Notes: generated by a model from the letters alone, not told the origin. Positions 47,098-59,560 are shown, numbered from the stretch's first letter. The stretch: DNA of 63,500 bases from Bugula neritina (GCA_964035545.1 OZ037773.1:2392251-2455750), one strand, 5' to 3'. Program-made: numbers and translations.

Positions 47098-47400
47098 CTG
47101 TGGTGTAATGGTTAGCACATTTGTTTGCAAATCAGAGCACCGAGGTTCCAATCCTGGTCAAAGCAACTATTTTTCACTGGTGTATCTTCTGACACCTTCG
47201 GCCACCTTTAGTCACCTTCACTTTCAGCAAGGTTAGCTAAATATCCAGGTAGAATCAGCTGCACAGCAGTCTGTACTCTCTACTATCACTGCTAGTGATA
47301 GTACAGTAGTGAGGTGCCTGGGTGCCTCCCGGCTACTTCTTCAAATACTTCATTGATGAAGCTGTCCACCACACTTTTTTCGCTAATCTTTGGAGGCATG
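47098..47400 (+). mobile_element. tRNA-derived SINE
   Basis: A-box tggtgtaatggttagcac (47,101-47,118) and B-box ggttccaatcc (47,144-47,154) at tRNA-like spacing. Body to about 47,400 with cttcggccacctttagtcac and a small hairpin (ctatcactgctagtgatag). A real tRNA is unlikely because the acceptor arms do not pair. Confidence 0.6.
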
Positions 47401-48440
47401 TCGGTGGGCTGTAACTATACCGAATGCAAGCTGGCACAGTTACTTGTGCTTATACATGCAAATTAGATAGTTCTACTAGTTCCATTGGTCAATCATGAAG
47501 AAGTGTTTTGTAATTTTTATTTTCTATAGTGATAATAATATTATGGAGCGCAATTCTCAGATTATATCTAAGAATTTAAAATTATATAATTCTACAAAAA
47601 TAGCTTGTACAAGTATGAAGTATCAACCATATACAAAAGTAAAGAATAATAGTGTATTATAACGCAGTACGGTATACCAAGCTATAGTGTAACAACTGTA
47701 TTTAATGCTATAGCTGTTGCTCTTTTGCCATTTCTTGACTAGATTAGGTTTAGTAAATACATATGTATATAATATGGTAAGCTCTGTTCCCATGCAAGTC
47801 CTCAATTTATATGGATGCAATGAAGAGACTAGACTAGTCGTTGTATTTTCTTGGAGGTGCAACAGTAAATGCAACCAGTGATAAATGTCTTACACCAATG
47901 TTCCACTATATAATATCGTGATTATTGGAATGCTTGTTCACAGTGAGCTGTTAGATTCTACCCAAGAAATGTTGTCTTTTGGATAACCCAATTAATTTAC
48001 CAATTATCTATTAGGTACCATTTGGTGGTTTTTTTAAAGCTACTGCTCATAAAAGATCTTTGTGCTTTTTCTCTATTGAGATCAGAAATTTTTTACGTAA
48101 CTGTATTAGTGTACGATACTTAAGCACTATTTTAGCCCAGTGAGGTGTGCATCCTTTTTCAAAAGTTTTTTTGTAAGTTATTCTACTGTTGTTTCTAGCT
48201 TTTAGATTTATTCATTCAGCATCACCCATGATGACCTTTCACTAGACTAGCAAAGTGGACCAGTTGAAAGCTTTTTCATTACAGAAATTAAAATATATAT
48301 TATTATGTAATATGGGCTCATATTAATTGCAGGGCTCATAGTATATTTAGCTATACTGTGCAGCTTTATTTTAATAGAGTTGCTGTGGGTTGCTTTACAA
48401 TAATCATACAATAATTTTGCTTTATTTAATTTGTATTGTA
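47401..48440. other. Intergenic; diverged relative of the 988 repeat
   Basis: 47,672-47,790 is the inverted partner of 42,672-42,797. 47,815-47,925 is a diverged plus-strand relative of the putative exon at 988-1,185 (tcttacaccaatgtt shared), with its frame broken. Confidence 0.5.
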
Positions 48441-48444
48441 ATTT

Positions 48445-49112
48445 TTCTTTTTAGCTGAAACAACTTATTGCTTCAAAACCAATGTTCTTAGAGTTGTCCT
48501 CTATATCAATAGATGGATGTGACATTAATATCTGAAGCTATGTAGAGCATCTGCCACCCAATGACCTGCAAAAGATATTATTTATTAATTATTATCATTA
48601 TCATTATTAATTTTCATGATATAATTATATAATAACTATTTATAATCATTAAGATAATAATAATTATTATTATATGAAAGATTAAATATTAGTACACTAT
48701 ATTCTAATGAACTACCACCTTGCGCACATACTAAAAGGATATTTATTTCCTCAGTATACCTTATAGGTTTTTGACACTTGCCTGCAGTACATATTTTTGA
48801 AGACAACTCTAAGAACATTGGTTTTGAAGCAACTTATTGCTTCAAAACCAATGTTCTTAGAGTTGTCTTCTATATCAATAGATGGGTGTGACATTAATAT
48901 CTGAAGATATGTAGAGCATCTGCCACCCAATGACCTGCAAAAGATATTATTAATTGATTATTAATATCATTAATTATATTTATATTATTATTATATAATA
49001 AATATTAATAATCATTAAGATATCAATAATAATTATTATTATAGTACACTATATTCTAATAAACTACCACCTTGTGCACATACAAAAAGGATGTTTATTT
49101 CATATTTTTGAG
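48445..49112 (+). repeat. Tandem duplication, ~390-bp unit
   Basis: 48,450-48,570 recurs at 48,829-48,950 (ttgcttcaaaaccaatgttc to cctgcaaaagatatt), and 48,680-48,750 recurs at 49,040-49,095 (gtacactatattctaat). Confidence 0.8.
48799..48870. repeat. Perfect 34-bp hairpin
   Basis: Arms 48,799-48,832 and 48,837-48,870 are exact reverse complements around a ctta loop, at the junction of the tandem duplication. Confidence 0.9.
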
Positions 49113-49498
49113 GTGACAACCCATAAACATGTTAATATTGTAAATTTAGAACAGCTCTGCTATGGTGGGTGTAATGTAAAAGAAAGCAGCCATGTTAAGC
49201 TAAAGCTGAGCAGAAAATCAACTGTAATTAGCCCTGCACTCATTGTGTGTGGATATTACATAATATATATATTATTACACTTTTTGTAAGGAAAAAGCTG
49301 ATGGTAGCTTCCAACTGATCCACTACTGGTGTAAAATAATCTAGAGGGTATAATAAACAAGTATTATCTGTGGATTATTGGTCTTATAAGTTATGAATCC
49401 TTTCATATCTACTATTCAACTCACAGCTCTTTATAACTCTATTTCTGTAATGGTGTGACTGCAGGTAAAATTTGAACAGTAGCTATAAGTTGCTAAGG

Positions 49499-49860
49499 TG
49501 CCACCCATTCGTGTTCATTATAGACAACAGCAACTGAACAAATTGCACCAGGAGTCTGCTTCAACATAACTATTTTGATTTGTGAAGTCTGGGATGGACA
49601 ATTCCTGGAATGCAGGTTAAGCATGATAGAAGATTGTACTTTTTATTCAGTTGTTTATGTATAAACTATTTTACATATTTTAGATTTTAAATAGAACATG
49701 TTGATGAGTGAGTGCATTGCAAACTTTATAGAGCCCAATATATATCTAGAAGGTTTATCAATAATTTATTATTCAAAGGTTTGAACAACTCTACAAGTAA
49801 ACATTTAAAGTGGCCCTGAAAAAGCCCGTTGGGGTTAGTAGCGGAGCTTGGAGAGATTAC
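49499..49860 (-). repeat. H2B 3' flank behind the H2B/SANT gene
   Basis: Inverse of 34,575-34,930, so relative to the minus-strand gene it lies exactly where H2B's own 3'UTR and flank should be. Confidence 0.85.
49812..49827 (-). terminator. Decayed histone stem-loop
   Basis: On the minus strand GGGCTTTTTCAGGGCC replaces GGCCCTTTTCAGGGCC. One stem pair is lost and one becomes G-U, so SLBP binding would be weakened. It lies 44 bp after the stop of the H2B/SANT gene. Confidence 0.8.
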
Positions 49861-49870
49861 TATAAGGTTG

Positions 49871-51283
49871 TCATAGACTAGAATGCGAGATTTCTTTGTC
49901 CACATATCGACTGAGAAGTAGTTGCAGCAAAGTATTTTGTCTTTGCTTTACCTGTATAAAAAAATATTATACGTTAACAAATGGAACTGTTGTTAACATG
50001 GGTATTTTAATTAATTGTAGTAGCTACAGATTAGAAATAAGTTTGCTTATTTTGCAATCACGAAACAAAATTATCTTTCATAATTGTTGCCTACCTCATG
50101 AGTTGCTCGACTTTGTAACTGTGAAGCCAGTTGGGTTAATATTTTGTCACTAAGGGTAAACCTTTCGCCACACTCCATAGCTGCAGTCTTCAATGCCCTT
50201 AGAAGTATCTTGTCCTCAGCTCTAAAAGTATACCATCCCCATATTGCATGATTTATATTCTTCAACTTCAACAATGCATTTAAATGTAAAGTGTCACTGA
50301 AAGTACTGTGATAAAACTGTGGGTTTGAATGTAGCTAGTTGCTTTGCATGCTAGTTATGAAGAACAGGTTGAGAAATTAAGTATAAATTACGGTAGCTTT
50401 ATTGTGTAGAGTAATATAATAGGTCTGCATCCAGCGAGCTCCAGTAGTAGACTGAACTACACTGGAACTCGCTGGCTTTTATATACAAGCAGAACAAAGA
50501 CATTCCTTTGTTGCAGAAATGCCGAAACGTTTCAAATTTCAACAGAGTAAAATATCTTAGTTCTCTTCCAAAGCTCTTTTCTAGTAGCCTATAGGTTCAT
50601 TTTAAGTTAGAAAGTAAGCTTCTGCACCAATATGCAATTTCAACGATTTTCAGCTTGACTATTAAAAGGGGTACTTTTTTCAGCAAAGGTATAAACAAAA
50701 CTTCAGTACAGGGCGTCAACTTTATAACATTAAGTTTATACAATAGAGAAATTACCTTGTCCACGGTGCTATGACTGGTTGGCTTGGGAGAGGTAAAGGT
50801 GGTGTGAGCTCCTTGGGGTCTGTACGGAGAGTAATGACCTCTGCAAATAACGTCAGAAAGTAAAGATTATGCACAGTTTACAAGTTGAAAAGAGAAATTT
50901 AGCAGCATATAGGCTGAAGAAGTGCAATCTGAAACTTGCATTTACAGGAGTACAGCCGGTCACACATTACACTTCATCGGCCAATTTTATAGAGTTGAGT
51001 TTGAGTTGAGCCAACATGATACACTCTACTTAAACAAACATTGGCTTGGGTATATTACAATACAGAAAACAATTTTCTACACTCAAAACTTACCATTATT
51101 GAGAGATGAATGACAGTCTTTAGTGTCATCATCACCTTCCTCATTCAGCTGACTCAGTGGGGGATCCAAGTGACGGTAATAGGCAGGTCTCAGGCCCTTT
51201 CGAGGTCCAGTACGTCCAGACATTCGAGCTGCTTTAGCTTTTCCTGCTTTCTTGGCACCTTTGTAGCTAACTTTAAGAGGCAT
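49871..51283 (-). CDS. H2B-leader/SANT chimeric gene, four exons, intact
   Basis: Exons on the minus strand: 51283-51094, 50840-50756, 50221-50095, 49951-49871; all introns are GT/AG, phases match, 160 codons and a TGA. Residues 1-23 are an H2B tail (MPLKVSYKGAKKAG..MSG). A linker follows (RKGLRPAYYRHLDPP, acidic EEGDDD, LTPPLPLPSQP). Residues ~90-150 look like a SANT/Myb domain: PWTRAEDKILLRALK, ERFTLSDKILTQLASQL, RATHEVKQRQNTLLQLLL. From memory this is closest to the single SANT-like domain of GON4L/FLASH-type nuclear proteins, uncertain. The H2B promoter upstream implies S-phase-type expression and the tail supplies a basic nuclear/DNA-binding leader. No break was found. A function in chromatin is inference only. 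Confidence 0.72.
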
Positions 51284-51530
51284 GCTGTTAAGTTAGTGAT
51301 AATGTTGAATTCTTGCTCTTGATGTAATGACCGCAACAGTAGTTTGATGCTAAATGATGTTCAGATCTTAAAGCACTCTGCATTTATATGTATAAACAGT
51401 AGTTAGAAATTATCCAATCAGATGGCGGTTGCGTAAACTGCCGCCTTAGTGTGCCCTAATGTTTACATTGAAACCGATTATTTGTCATCGACCAATGAAA
51501 CTCGTAGAACAATCTAATTTGCATATCTTA
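51284..51530 (-). promoter_or_regulatory. H2B-type promoter and leader of the chimeric gene
   Basis: Near-identical to 176-420 and inverse of 33,945-34,192. Keeps TATA-like (complement of catttata, 51,381-51,388), CCAAT boxes and the octamer (atttgcat, about 51,517-51,524). Confidence 0.7.
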
Positions 51531-52094
51531 TACAATATAGCCACGCCAAACTGTTGGGGAAATTGGTAGGCAACTTCGAGTTGAATTCCAATAAATTACT
51601 CTAAACTTTGAAATAATATTTTACTTTTTAACAATTATTGATATAATGTAGATTTTGACTTAAAGTTTGTATATAACATCATTATAGTGCATAGCTTATT
51701 TATTTTTATTTAACCAGAACTTTAAACTTTTTAAAAAGTTTGGTCACTTTTATAAGGCAAAACGTGAATTATTTAATATCTCTTTCAAAAAAAAACATTG
51801 CTCACTCCAAATAATCAGTATTGTGCTCACCAATCTATCCATAAGTTCACATAGTGGCACTTGTGCATTTACTCATATACAGTGTGTAAATTGCAGATAA
51901 CTTCATTACTGGTATGACTATAAAATTATCTAAATAACCATGGGAATAGCTGAACTCCTATCATTCAATACAAGCAAGGTATAGATAGGTTCTTCTTATT
52001 ATTAAATCACAGGTGTGAGAATGGCTAAGGAAACTAATATTTTTAGCCTACAAATAATAAACTATACACAGATTAAATAAATAATTAAAATAGG
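51531..52094. repeat. Duplicated H2B 5' flank
   Basis: Direct repeat of 424-987. Confidence 0.8.
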
Positions 52095-52292
52095 CTATAG
52101 CAAACTATTTTCTGACAAAAAAATCTGTAACTCACTGATTTGGTGAAAACAGTTTGCTGTTGCAGTTACCAGGAATCCACCCAATATCAAGATGTAGTAA
52201 AACATTGGTGTAAGAGGTTTGCCACTGATTATGAGCATTACATTACTGTTGCAACTCCAAGACAATACAACCACTGGGCTAGCCTTTTTCAT
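52095..52292 (-). pseudogene. Possible COX10-like exon fragment (copy 2)
   Basis: 65 codons, differing from 988-1,185 by three residues, same GTGAGT donor. See the first copy for the limited evidence. Confidence 0.25.
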
Positions 52293-52542
52293 TGTATCAG
52301 TATAACTTCAGGAGATGCCCGCTCCTCATAAGCACACAACAGAGCTAACAGTACGCATCCACGCGCATATACATTTACTAAACTTAAACTAGATGGAGAA
52401 GATTGTTTACTCATAGCGTTAAGATATATTTTCAACTAATGGCTGGCAACAGAATTGATTTTCATTTTAAATTCCATGTCATCTGTAGTCAAGCATGAAT
52501 TCTGTAAATAACAATGCGTTGGATAGAAATTCATGACAAAAA

Positions 52543-53440
52543 TTGCCAGTAAATAAAGCAGACAATGTGATGGTGAGAGATATGCAAAGAGAAGGCTATG
52601 CTGCCTCTTCTTCAGATAGTATTACTCGTCGAACAAATGTCATGACTGACACATGCATCAAAAAACCAACAAAACCGCCAATGGCAACAATGTCACACCA
52701 AAACTTTGAACTAGATACAATGATGACCGATGGCCTAATCAACAAAGGATATAGCTGTAATAAGGAGGTGAAACTTCCTAATGCGTATTCTGCAGAACAA
52801 ATACCTGCCAAGTACGAGTCTATTCCACAGGCAGGTGATTTTACCGCCTGGCCACATTTACAAGACTTAGCAAAAAACATAGTCAAGGGACAAAACATTT
52901 CAGTAAGGCTACTCATTGGAGGCAATTGCCCATTAGCCTTCAAATCCAGAGAGGTAGTAGTCGGAGACGACGCAGACGATGAACCATTTGGCGCACGTAC
53001 TGACCTAGGGTGGGTTATCATGGGTAGTCTAGATACAAATAACACACATGATGACGATAAATCAATCAATCGATTCAGGCAACAAAACAACAATAGTCAA
53101 TAGAACCGTGACTCATTCACCCAAGAAAGCTAAAACATCAGTATCTTTCAAATGCCAAACTGAAACATCAAAACAAATAAATAAAATAATAAACTTATTG
53201 GCTCAAGATTTCAAGGAATGTGTAACAGACAAAGAAGCGGCTTCTGTAAAAGACAGAGCGTTTTTGTCTCTCATGAAACAAAAGACAAAGATCATTGATG
53301 GTCATGTCACCATGCCTTTACCTTTCAAACACAAACCACCGCTAGATAACAGTTTTAAAACAGCAAAAACCTTTTCAACTCACTGCTGAGAAAGTTCTCT
53401 AAGAACCAAGACTTGGAAAACCAGTACAAAGAGTTTGTGG
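52543..53440 (+). pseudogene. BEL/Pao pol fragment, copy 4
   Basis: Parallels 1,436-2,330 almost base for base. A small insertion (aaatcaatcaatcg at about 53,056) shifts the frame from 52,543-53,103 into 53,048-53,389. Ends at gtggaagac like copies 2 and 3, whereas copy 1 continues into the RT. Confidence 0.85.
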
Positions 53441-53454
53441 AAGACTAAAAAACC

Positions 53455-53577
53455 CATCTTAACAAAAGTTACATTTGTTGACATATAATATTTTTTATGC
53501 AGATAAAGCAAAGACAAAATACTTTGCTGCAACTAATTTTTAGTGCATATTTGGAAAAAGAAGTCACCAGTGCTTGA
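53455..53577 (+). pseudogene. SANT-gene exon 4 fragment, copy 3
   Basis: Intron end with atgcag to 53,502, exon KQRQNTLLQLIFSAYLEKE and TGA at 53,575-53,577. Here it is followed within 70 bp by PolB motif A. Confidence 0.7.
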
Positions 53578-53643
53578 AAACAATAGGTTCTACTGACTTT
53601 GATAAATAATATATATTTTAGTAATACTACCATACATGTATAT

Positions 53644-54750
53644 ATGTTTGAATTTGAGGCTAATGCTTTGTATTTGTATTGTGCTACGCAAGAACTTCCA
53701 ACAGGTTCACCTATTAGGAGACGTAAAGAAAATACCTTTCCTCCAAAGTTTTGTGACTATTTTGGGAGACTGAGTGTTGAATTGCTGGAGTACTGCTCCC
53801 ACTTGAATGGTGTATTTATTCAACATAAATATAACAAGGGTGAACAAAAAGTTGGGCAGCACAGGCTCCCAGTAGATGGTTATTGCAAGAAATTGAAAAC
53901 AGTTTTTCAGTTACATGGTTGTCTATTTCATGGACATAAGTGTGTAAAAACAAAAGAGGTAGTATTTAATCCCATCAATGGAAAATCAATGACATCATTG
54001 TACCAAAACACTAAAATAAAAGAATCCTATATCCGTGCATTAGGTTATAGACTTGAGGTGATATATGAATTCCAATGGGAAAGTTATAAAAAGTTTTCAA
54101 AACATTGTAAAATTTTTTTAGCTTTGTTTCTCTCTAGAGAAATGGAGGAAAATAAACCAATGACTGAAAAAGATATCCTTAATGCAGTTGAAAACAACTT
54201 ATTTTATGGTTTTGTAGAATGTGAATTATATGTTCCTGACAGTGTGAAATCTAAGTTTTCTGAAATGACACGAATTTTTAAACATGCAAGTTTAAGTAGA
54301 TCTGACTTGTCAGAGGATATGCTAAAATATGCTGTACACTATGACATGTTGAAACAGGTTCAAAAGACACTTATTGGTAGTTACTATGGCAAAAAGATTT
54401 TGGTACTTACTCCGCTTCTTAGGTGGTATTTATCACATGGACTATGTGTTTCTAATATTTATCAGGTTGTTCAATTTAAACAGCATAAATGCTTTGTGGA
54501 ATTTGGAGAGTCTGTATGTCAAATGAGACGTAATGCTGACAAAGACTCTTCCATGAAAATTATTGCTGAAACTTCAAAGCTTTACGGTAATGTAATATAT
54601 GGTGCAACTATAACAAATAAAGAGCGTTTTACTGATGTAAAATTTGTTTCTAATTTAAATGCTGCTCAAAAGCTTGTGAGTAGTAAACATTTTATGTCTA
54701 TAGAAGAGCTTGATCATAAATTTTTAAAGCTGTGGGCAAGATACTTGTAA
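53644..54750 (+). pseudogene. Polinton-type DNA polymerase B, longest fragment (motif A to B)
   Basis: 368 open codons from Met at 53,644. FEFEANALYLYCATQELPTG is the motif-A region (the usual catalytic Asp position reads Glu). RLPVDGYCK and VFQLHGCLFHGHKC form the conserved insert with a Cys/His motif. ENNLFYGFVECELYVP, LIGSYYGKKILVLTPLLRWY and motif B KLYGNVIYGATITNKER follow. The frame ends in a SANT-exon segment (WARYL, stop), so motif C is absent and the enzyme cannot polymerise. N-terminal exonuclease and terminal-protein regions are also absent; copies of that part sit at 11.96 and 13.90 kb. Confidence 0.85.
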
Positions 54751-54868
54751 GGGCATTGAAGAGTGCTGCTATAGAGTGTGGCGAAAGTTTCACCATGGGT
54801 GACAAAACATTAATCCAACTGGCTAATTCACAGTTACAAGGTCGAGAAAGCAATTATTGCTCTGAATT
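54725..54868 (+). pseudogene. SANT-gene exon 3 fragment in PolB, copy 2
   Basis: ILVRALKSAAIECGESF, IQLANSQLQGRE in a different frame from PolB. Same left and right joins as at 3,385-3,528. Confidence 0.7.
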
Positions 54869-54869
54869 G

Positions 54870-55125
54870 AAAAACCTATTTTTGTTTTGAAGATGAGGGT
54901 AACAAACTTAGTACAAAAGGAATAATGAAACGATGTGATGACATAAAAAAGAATTTTTAAATGTGCTAAATAACAAACCTAGGGTGCATGGAACAATAGG
55001 AAAATTATGAGGCGCAACAACAAAGTCAAGACTTATAATCAAACTAGGGCTGGTCCTAATTTTTTCTATGCTAAGCGAAAAGTACATAGTAATGGAGTTA
55101 CTACTTTTCCACTCGATATGTAGAT
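54870..55125 (+). pseudogene. PolB C-terminal tail, copy 2
   Basis: Same broken tail as at 3,530-3,785 (FCFEDEGNK, then TYNQTRAGPNFFYAKRKV type, GVTTFPLDM and TAG). Confidence 0.55.
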
Positions 55126-55385
55126 ATCATGCTGTTATCCCAAACATTGTGTATATATTTTGATGTATAACAATGAATCGTATAGTATTATTTTTTATTT
55201 TTAAATATTTTTTTGCTCTTACAATTATGGTGTTTTTACAAATGTATGGGTGTTGGTTTTGTATGACTTACTGAAAATAAGCTAAAATATAAAACTTCAT
55301 ACTTTGTCTTTTAGATTAAAAATGTATAATATAATTGCGCACTTCATTCTTTTGTCATAGACAGTTTAGTATCCAATTTTTCACA

Positions 55386-55682
55386 ATGTCTCTGCACTTT
55401 AAAAGAAACCTTTCAAAATTACAAAAGCTTCATAGGGCATCACCTCAAAAAAAGAAAACCTTGCTTAAATCTGCTAATGGTGATTTAATTGGTGTACTTT
55501 GCGATTGTGCTTGCAATTTAATTAGAAGAAATGTTCTTTTGAATTCAAAGCAGTTCAATTAAAAGCTCTCACTAATAAGTCGAGTGTCAAAAATAAACAA
55601 AAAATCATTCAAAAAGGTGGATGTATTGGATTGCTGTTGAAACCTCTTGCTAAGATCTTGATGGGTAGACTTTTAAGTTGAC
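55386..55682 (+). pseudogene. PX-like protein, copy 6
   Basis: MSLHFKRNLSKLQKL to SKQFN, then the ~23-bp deletion and stop shared with copy 1; tail LLLKPLAKILMG follows in another frame. Confidence 0.6.
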
Positions 55683-55685
55683 ATC

Positions 55686-56225
55686 ATAAAAAAGTATTAC
55701 TTAATTGATCCATCAAAATATGAAATGCTTAAACCAGCTGCTAGTGCTGGAAATGAAAAGCGACAAAATAATTCTGATATGTCTGCGCATCCAAATATTA
55801 AAAATGTAAAAGATATAGATCAAAAAATGGAAGAAACACTAAATAAATCAGATTTGACAGACTTTGAAGAGGTTGAAAAATACAATGCACTACTAGAGAA
55901 ATATATCAGAAACTTTGGGAATGCTCTCGAAACCTCAAAACCTGAAACAATCCTTTGCGAAGCTGCTTCAAAAACTATAGATTTAAATAATACCACAGAA
56001 AACAAAAACAAAAATCAGTTTCAATCTTTTGAAGAATCACTTGACAGTATTCCTATATCATACCGTCAAAAAGCTCGTAAATTGGTGGATTTCTTGAAAA
56101 ACAACAACTCATTTTCTGTTAATCAAGATAACGAACTGCTTTACAAAAATCAAGTATTAAGAGGTTCAAATGTTAATCAATTAATTAATGATGCAGTACG
56201 AAACAAAAAAATAGAAATAGAAAAC
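55686..56225 (+). pseudogene. Polinton-associated HYP protein, copy 5 (longest open frame)
   Basis: ATA at the start position; otherwise open from 55,725 to 56,276 (KPAASAGNEKRQ, SDLTDFEEVEKYNALLEKYI in parts, DSIPISYRQKARKLVDFL, SNVNQLINDAVRNKK). At about 56,207 it crosses in frame into the end of the PolB segment (ENLDDAFLKLWARCLQGH), so its own C-terminus is missing. Confidence 0.65.
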
Positions 56226-56545
56226 CTTGATGATGCGTTTTTAAAGCTGTGGGCAAGATGCTTGCAAGGGCATTGAAGAGTGCTGCTATAGAGTGTGGCG
56301 AAAGTTTCACCCTGGGTGACAAAACATTAATCCAACTGGCTAATTCACAGTTACAAGGTCGAGAAAGCAAGTATTGCTCTGAATTCAAAAACCTATTTTT
56401 GTTTTGGAGATGAGGGTAACAAACTTAGTACAAAAAGAATAATGAAACGATGTAATGACATAAAAAAGAATTTTTAAATGTGCTAAATAACAAATCTAGG
56501 GTGCATGGAACAAATAGGGGAATTATGAGGCGCAACAACACAGAG
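56226..56545 (+). pseudogene. SANT exon 3 fragment and PolB tail, copy 3
   Basis: Same SANT segment (ECGESFTLGDK) followed by the PolB tail, which is cut after MRRNN at about 56,540. Confidence 0.6.
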
Positions 56546-59240
56546 AGAAATATTAGTGCAGCGCTTGCACTAAAGTTGTTCAAAGAGCCTTTTATTGTCA
56601 GTATAGCCTGCACCACACCTCTAATAGTTGTTAGACCTGCACTTATTTTGATGAAATTGAAAATTAATCCGGTTAGTGTAAGCTGAAAAATATTTTGTAG
56701 TAGCCCTGAAACCACTTAGTTGTTAAGTCAATGCTACTTTTCACAAGTATTACGTAATCATCATCCCTAGGTCTGAATGAAGCTAAACAGTAGTTGATAG
56801 GAGCAGAAAGTGAGATCAATGCTACAACTACATATGTTCAAGCAAAATTTTATTTACATAAGAATTATGGAACAATCGGCAGTTGTTCACCTAACAACAT
56901 TATTCGTTCACATGTGCACTAATGATGATCACAAACCTTTATAGGAAGCTAGGATAGAGTTGAACCCTACATTTTGGTCATTTCAATTGGTGCTTCCCAG
57001 TTAGATGCTATTTATACATTTTACGTGCAATTTATTTGAATACTATTGAAATATATGTGTATTTAAATAAATTTGAGTCAATTGTTTTTTATAATTGGCA
57101 CACAAATAAATTTCTTTGCTCTGCATAAACCTATTAATTTTGCATTTTCTATATTTTTTGTTTTTTGAAAAAATGTTATTATTAATGCATTTAATGCTTT
57201 TTTTCAACACAAATTTGGAAAAATTGAAATATTATTGCAAATATATCATATTATTGGTTATTTTATGTTTAGCAATTAATGTGAAAGTTATATAAGGGTT
57301 TATAGGTATATAATACTTAGTACCAAAACAAAAAATAAAACCTAACTGGAGAGCATATAAGTGGAATGAAACTCCTTCAACCTACTAGCTGTTTATGATT
57401 TCGAAATTTTTTTGAACCCAAGACATTTTCAAACAGCTTGTTACCAGACTACTATTAAACATTGCCCCACTCCGTTTATCAAAGACTTAAGTTGAATTTA
57501 TCAACAAAAAATTTCAACTGCCCATATCTCTTGCATGGGTAGTTTAGGCTTCACTAGTCAATTTCATTCATGGAAAGGAAAGCCAACTAATTTAAAATGT
57601 GTGTAAAAGAGAAATCAGGGAGATGCACCATTAAACTCGAATGTACTCAGTTATCAGCAAATGTGTTTCAAACAAGAAGCCTAAAATTAACAATGAAACA
57701 AGCTACTGAATAGTCAATTGTGGATCAGGTGAACCACTTCAAAAGCCTTGTGTAAACTTGTGTAAACTACCTGGTGGAACAAAAGAAGATGTTGCATAAC
57801 AGAGCTATAGTAAGGAAATATTTAAATTGTAATTCAAAGGCAAGAAACTGGCTTACCAAGCATTGAAAGAGCAAAACAAAGGTTATTACATAACAGCACA
57901 TAGTTTTTATTCACGGCTATTGACAGAAGAAATATTCTGCCGGCATAGTGAACACCAGAGGCTCAGACTAAGAGGTTGTGCATTGATATTCAGTGAGTTT
58001 GTGCTTCCAAACAACCTCACAACATGGAAAACATTGAATCATTTCATCACATGGGTAAAGATTGCAGCTACCTCTCATAGATAAAAGATGATCACTTTCT
58101 TTCAGAGTTAGGAACTGAAGTTGTCATTGCAGCAAAAGGTAAGCTCAATCATTTGCTTAACAATGTCATTTGATATCACAATGACAGTATGACTATTGCT
58201 GGAGACAGATAATTGAATTTGTGCAACTATAACTTTTAAAAGATCACATTGACTGATATTTCCTAAACTCTTCTATTCCTATATCAATTTGATACGAGTT
58301 TTCCTGTAGCAATCTATTTTCAAAAAATTTAGCGCTTTATTTACACTTCACCTTCTAGCAATTTGCGCTAAATTCATTAAATTGAATTCTCCCCCCCCCC
58401 CCCCATTGTAGAAGTATTGTTAATAATGCAGTTTAGCAGCCTACAAGTAGTTATTAGCCTTAAGCAGCTGCTAAGCTAGCTTCTTGTTTTATACCTAAGT
58501 ACCAAAATGCCAATATTAGTGGTGAGTTGGCAAAGTTGGCAAATTTTTTTATTAACTTCCGTGCTACCAATTTATTCTTTTATTTATCTTTGCACAGCAC
58601 AATCAAATATAAAAACATGTTTAAGTAGCAATATTTTTCTTGGTAGTACTGTATTTTTTTTCAATTTATAGACATACTGAAACTTATCAGTATCTGTTAT
58701 CTAGATATGAGGGGTCCATATAAAATGCTGACTCTAGCTTAAATTGTGGTTCACTGACATTTTGAGATAATTTTAATGCAGAGAAGCTTCTATTAACTAA
58801 ACGAATTATGCCCAACAGCTCTTGCATTTGTAATTAGGAAAGAAGTAAAATAAAATGATGGCCAAAATTGTTACTAAATTTTGATAAGCTCAAACTAACC
58901 CAAACACTACGCAACATAATGATCATAAGTTTGCCAAAGCCTGTATGGTTATTCAGAGTCAAACGATTGGTACGATGGTGCTGAAAATATGCTGAAAGAT
59001 TCATAGCTAACATCATTAATACTATTAGCTTTGGCCTTAGACTTCAGCTTCTTCAAAGTTGAACTGAATTTATTTACGCTGCTTGTGATTGTATATCTTA
59101 ACCAAATGTTTACTGTTCATACTAATACAGTTTAAATATTACCCAACTTTTATCTTTTGTTGTAGATCCCATAACATTTTTTAAGAACATGCACTCAAAG
59201 ATGCTGAATAGGAGCACAAAAAAGAATTTGATCGCCACAG
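56546..59240. other. Intergenic, unrecognised
   Basis: AT-rich sequence unrelated to the flanking units. The longest frames are 56,480-56,686 and 57,863-58,084 (73 codons, MKEQNKGYYITAHSFYSR); neither is recognised and codon use looks non-coding. A C-run lies at about 58,391. Confidence 0.5.
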
Positions 59241-59560
59241 AACTTTGAATCATGCTGAGACCTTCAGCCTGCAAGCAGACGCACTCATCACTACCTCACA
59301 AGCTTCACTGGGTGCTCTCGACACTACACCTTACCCACTTTTCAAGAACTCAGCTGCCCTTTTTATACTACTTCTTCAGGCTTCCCTGACCACTCAACTC
59401 CTCTCGGAGTACTACCACACTTTACTGACTGCTGGAATTAGTTATAAAACTTCCCCCTTCCCCCCCCCCCTCCTGTACTTGGGTTACTATCACAGACCTC
59501 GGACTTGCACACAGGTGTGCTAACCATTACACACCACAACTGCTTGGTTATCGCTACACT
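59240..59560 (-). mobile_element. tRNA-derived SINE
   Basis: Minus strand: A-box-like TGGTGTGTAATGGTTAGCAC (complement of 59,517-59,536) close to that of the 47.1-kb SINE; the B-box is degenerate. The body towards 59,240 is pyrimidine-rich on the plus strand. Confidence 0.5.

Noticed and set aside
47098-47170. tRNA gene
   Set aside because: A- and B-boxes are present but the acceptor stem does not pair and a SINE body follows.
57863-58084. Small gene MKEQNKGYYITAHSFYSR
   Set aside because: No recognisable domain, no supporting splice or promoter context, length within chance.
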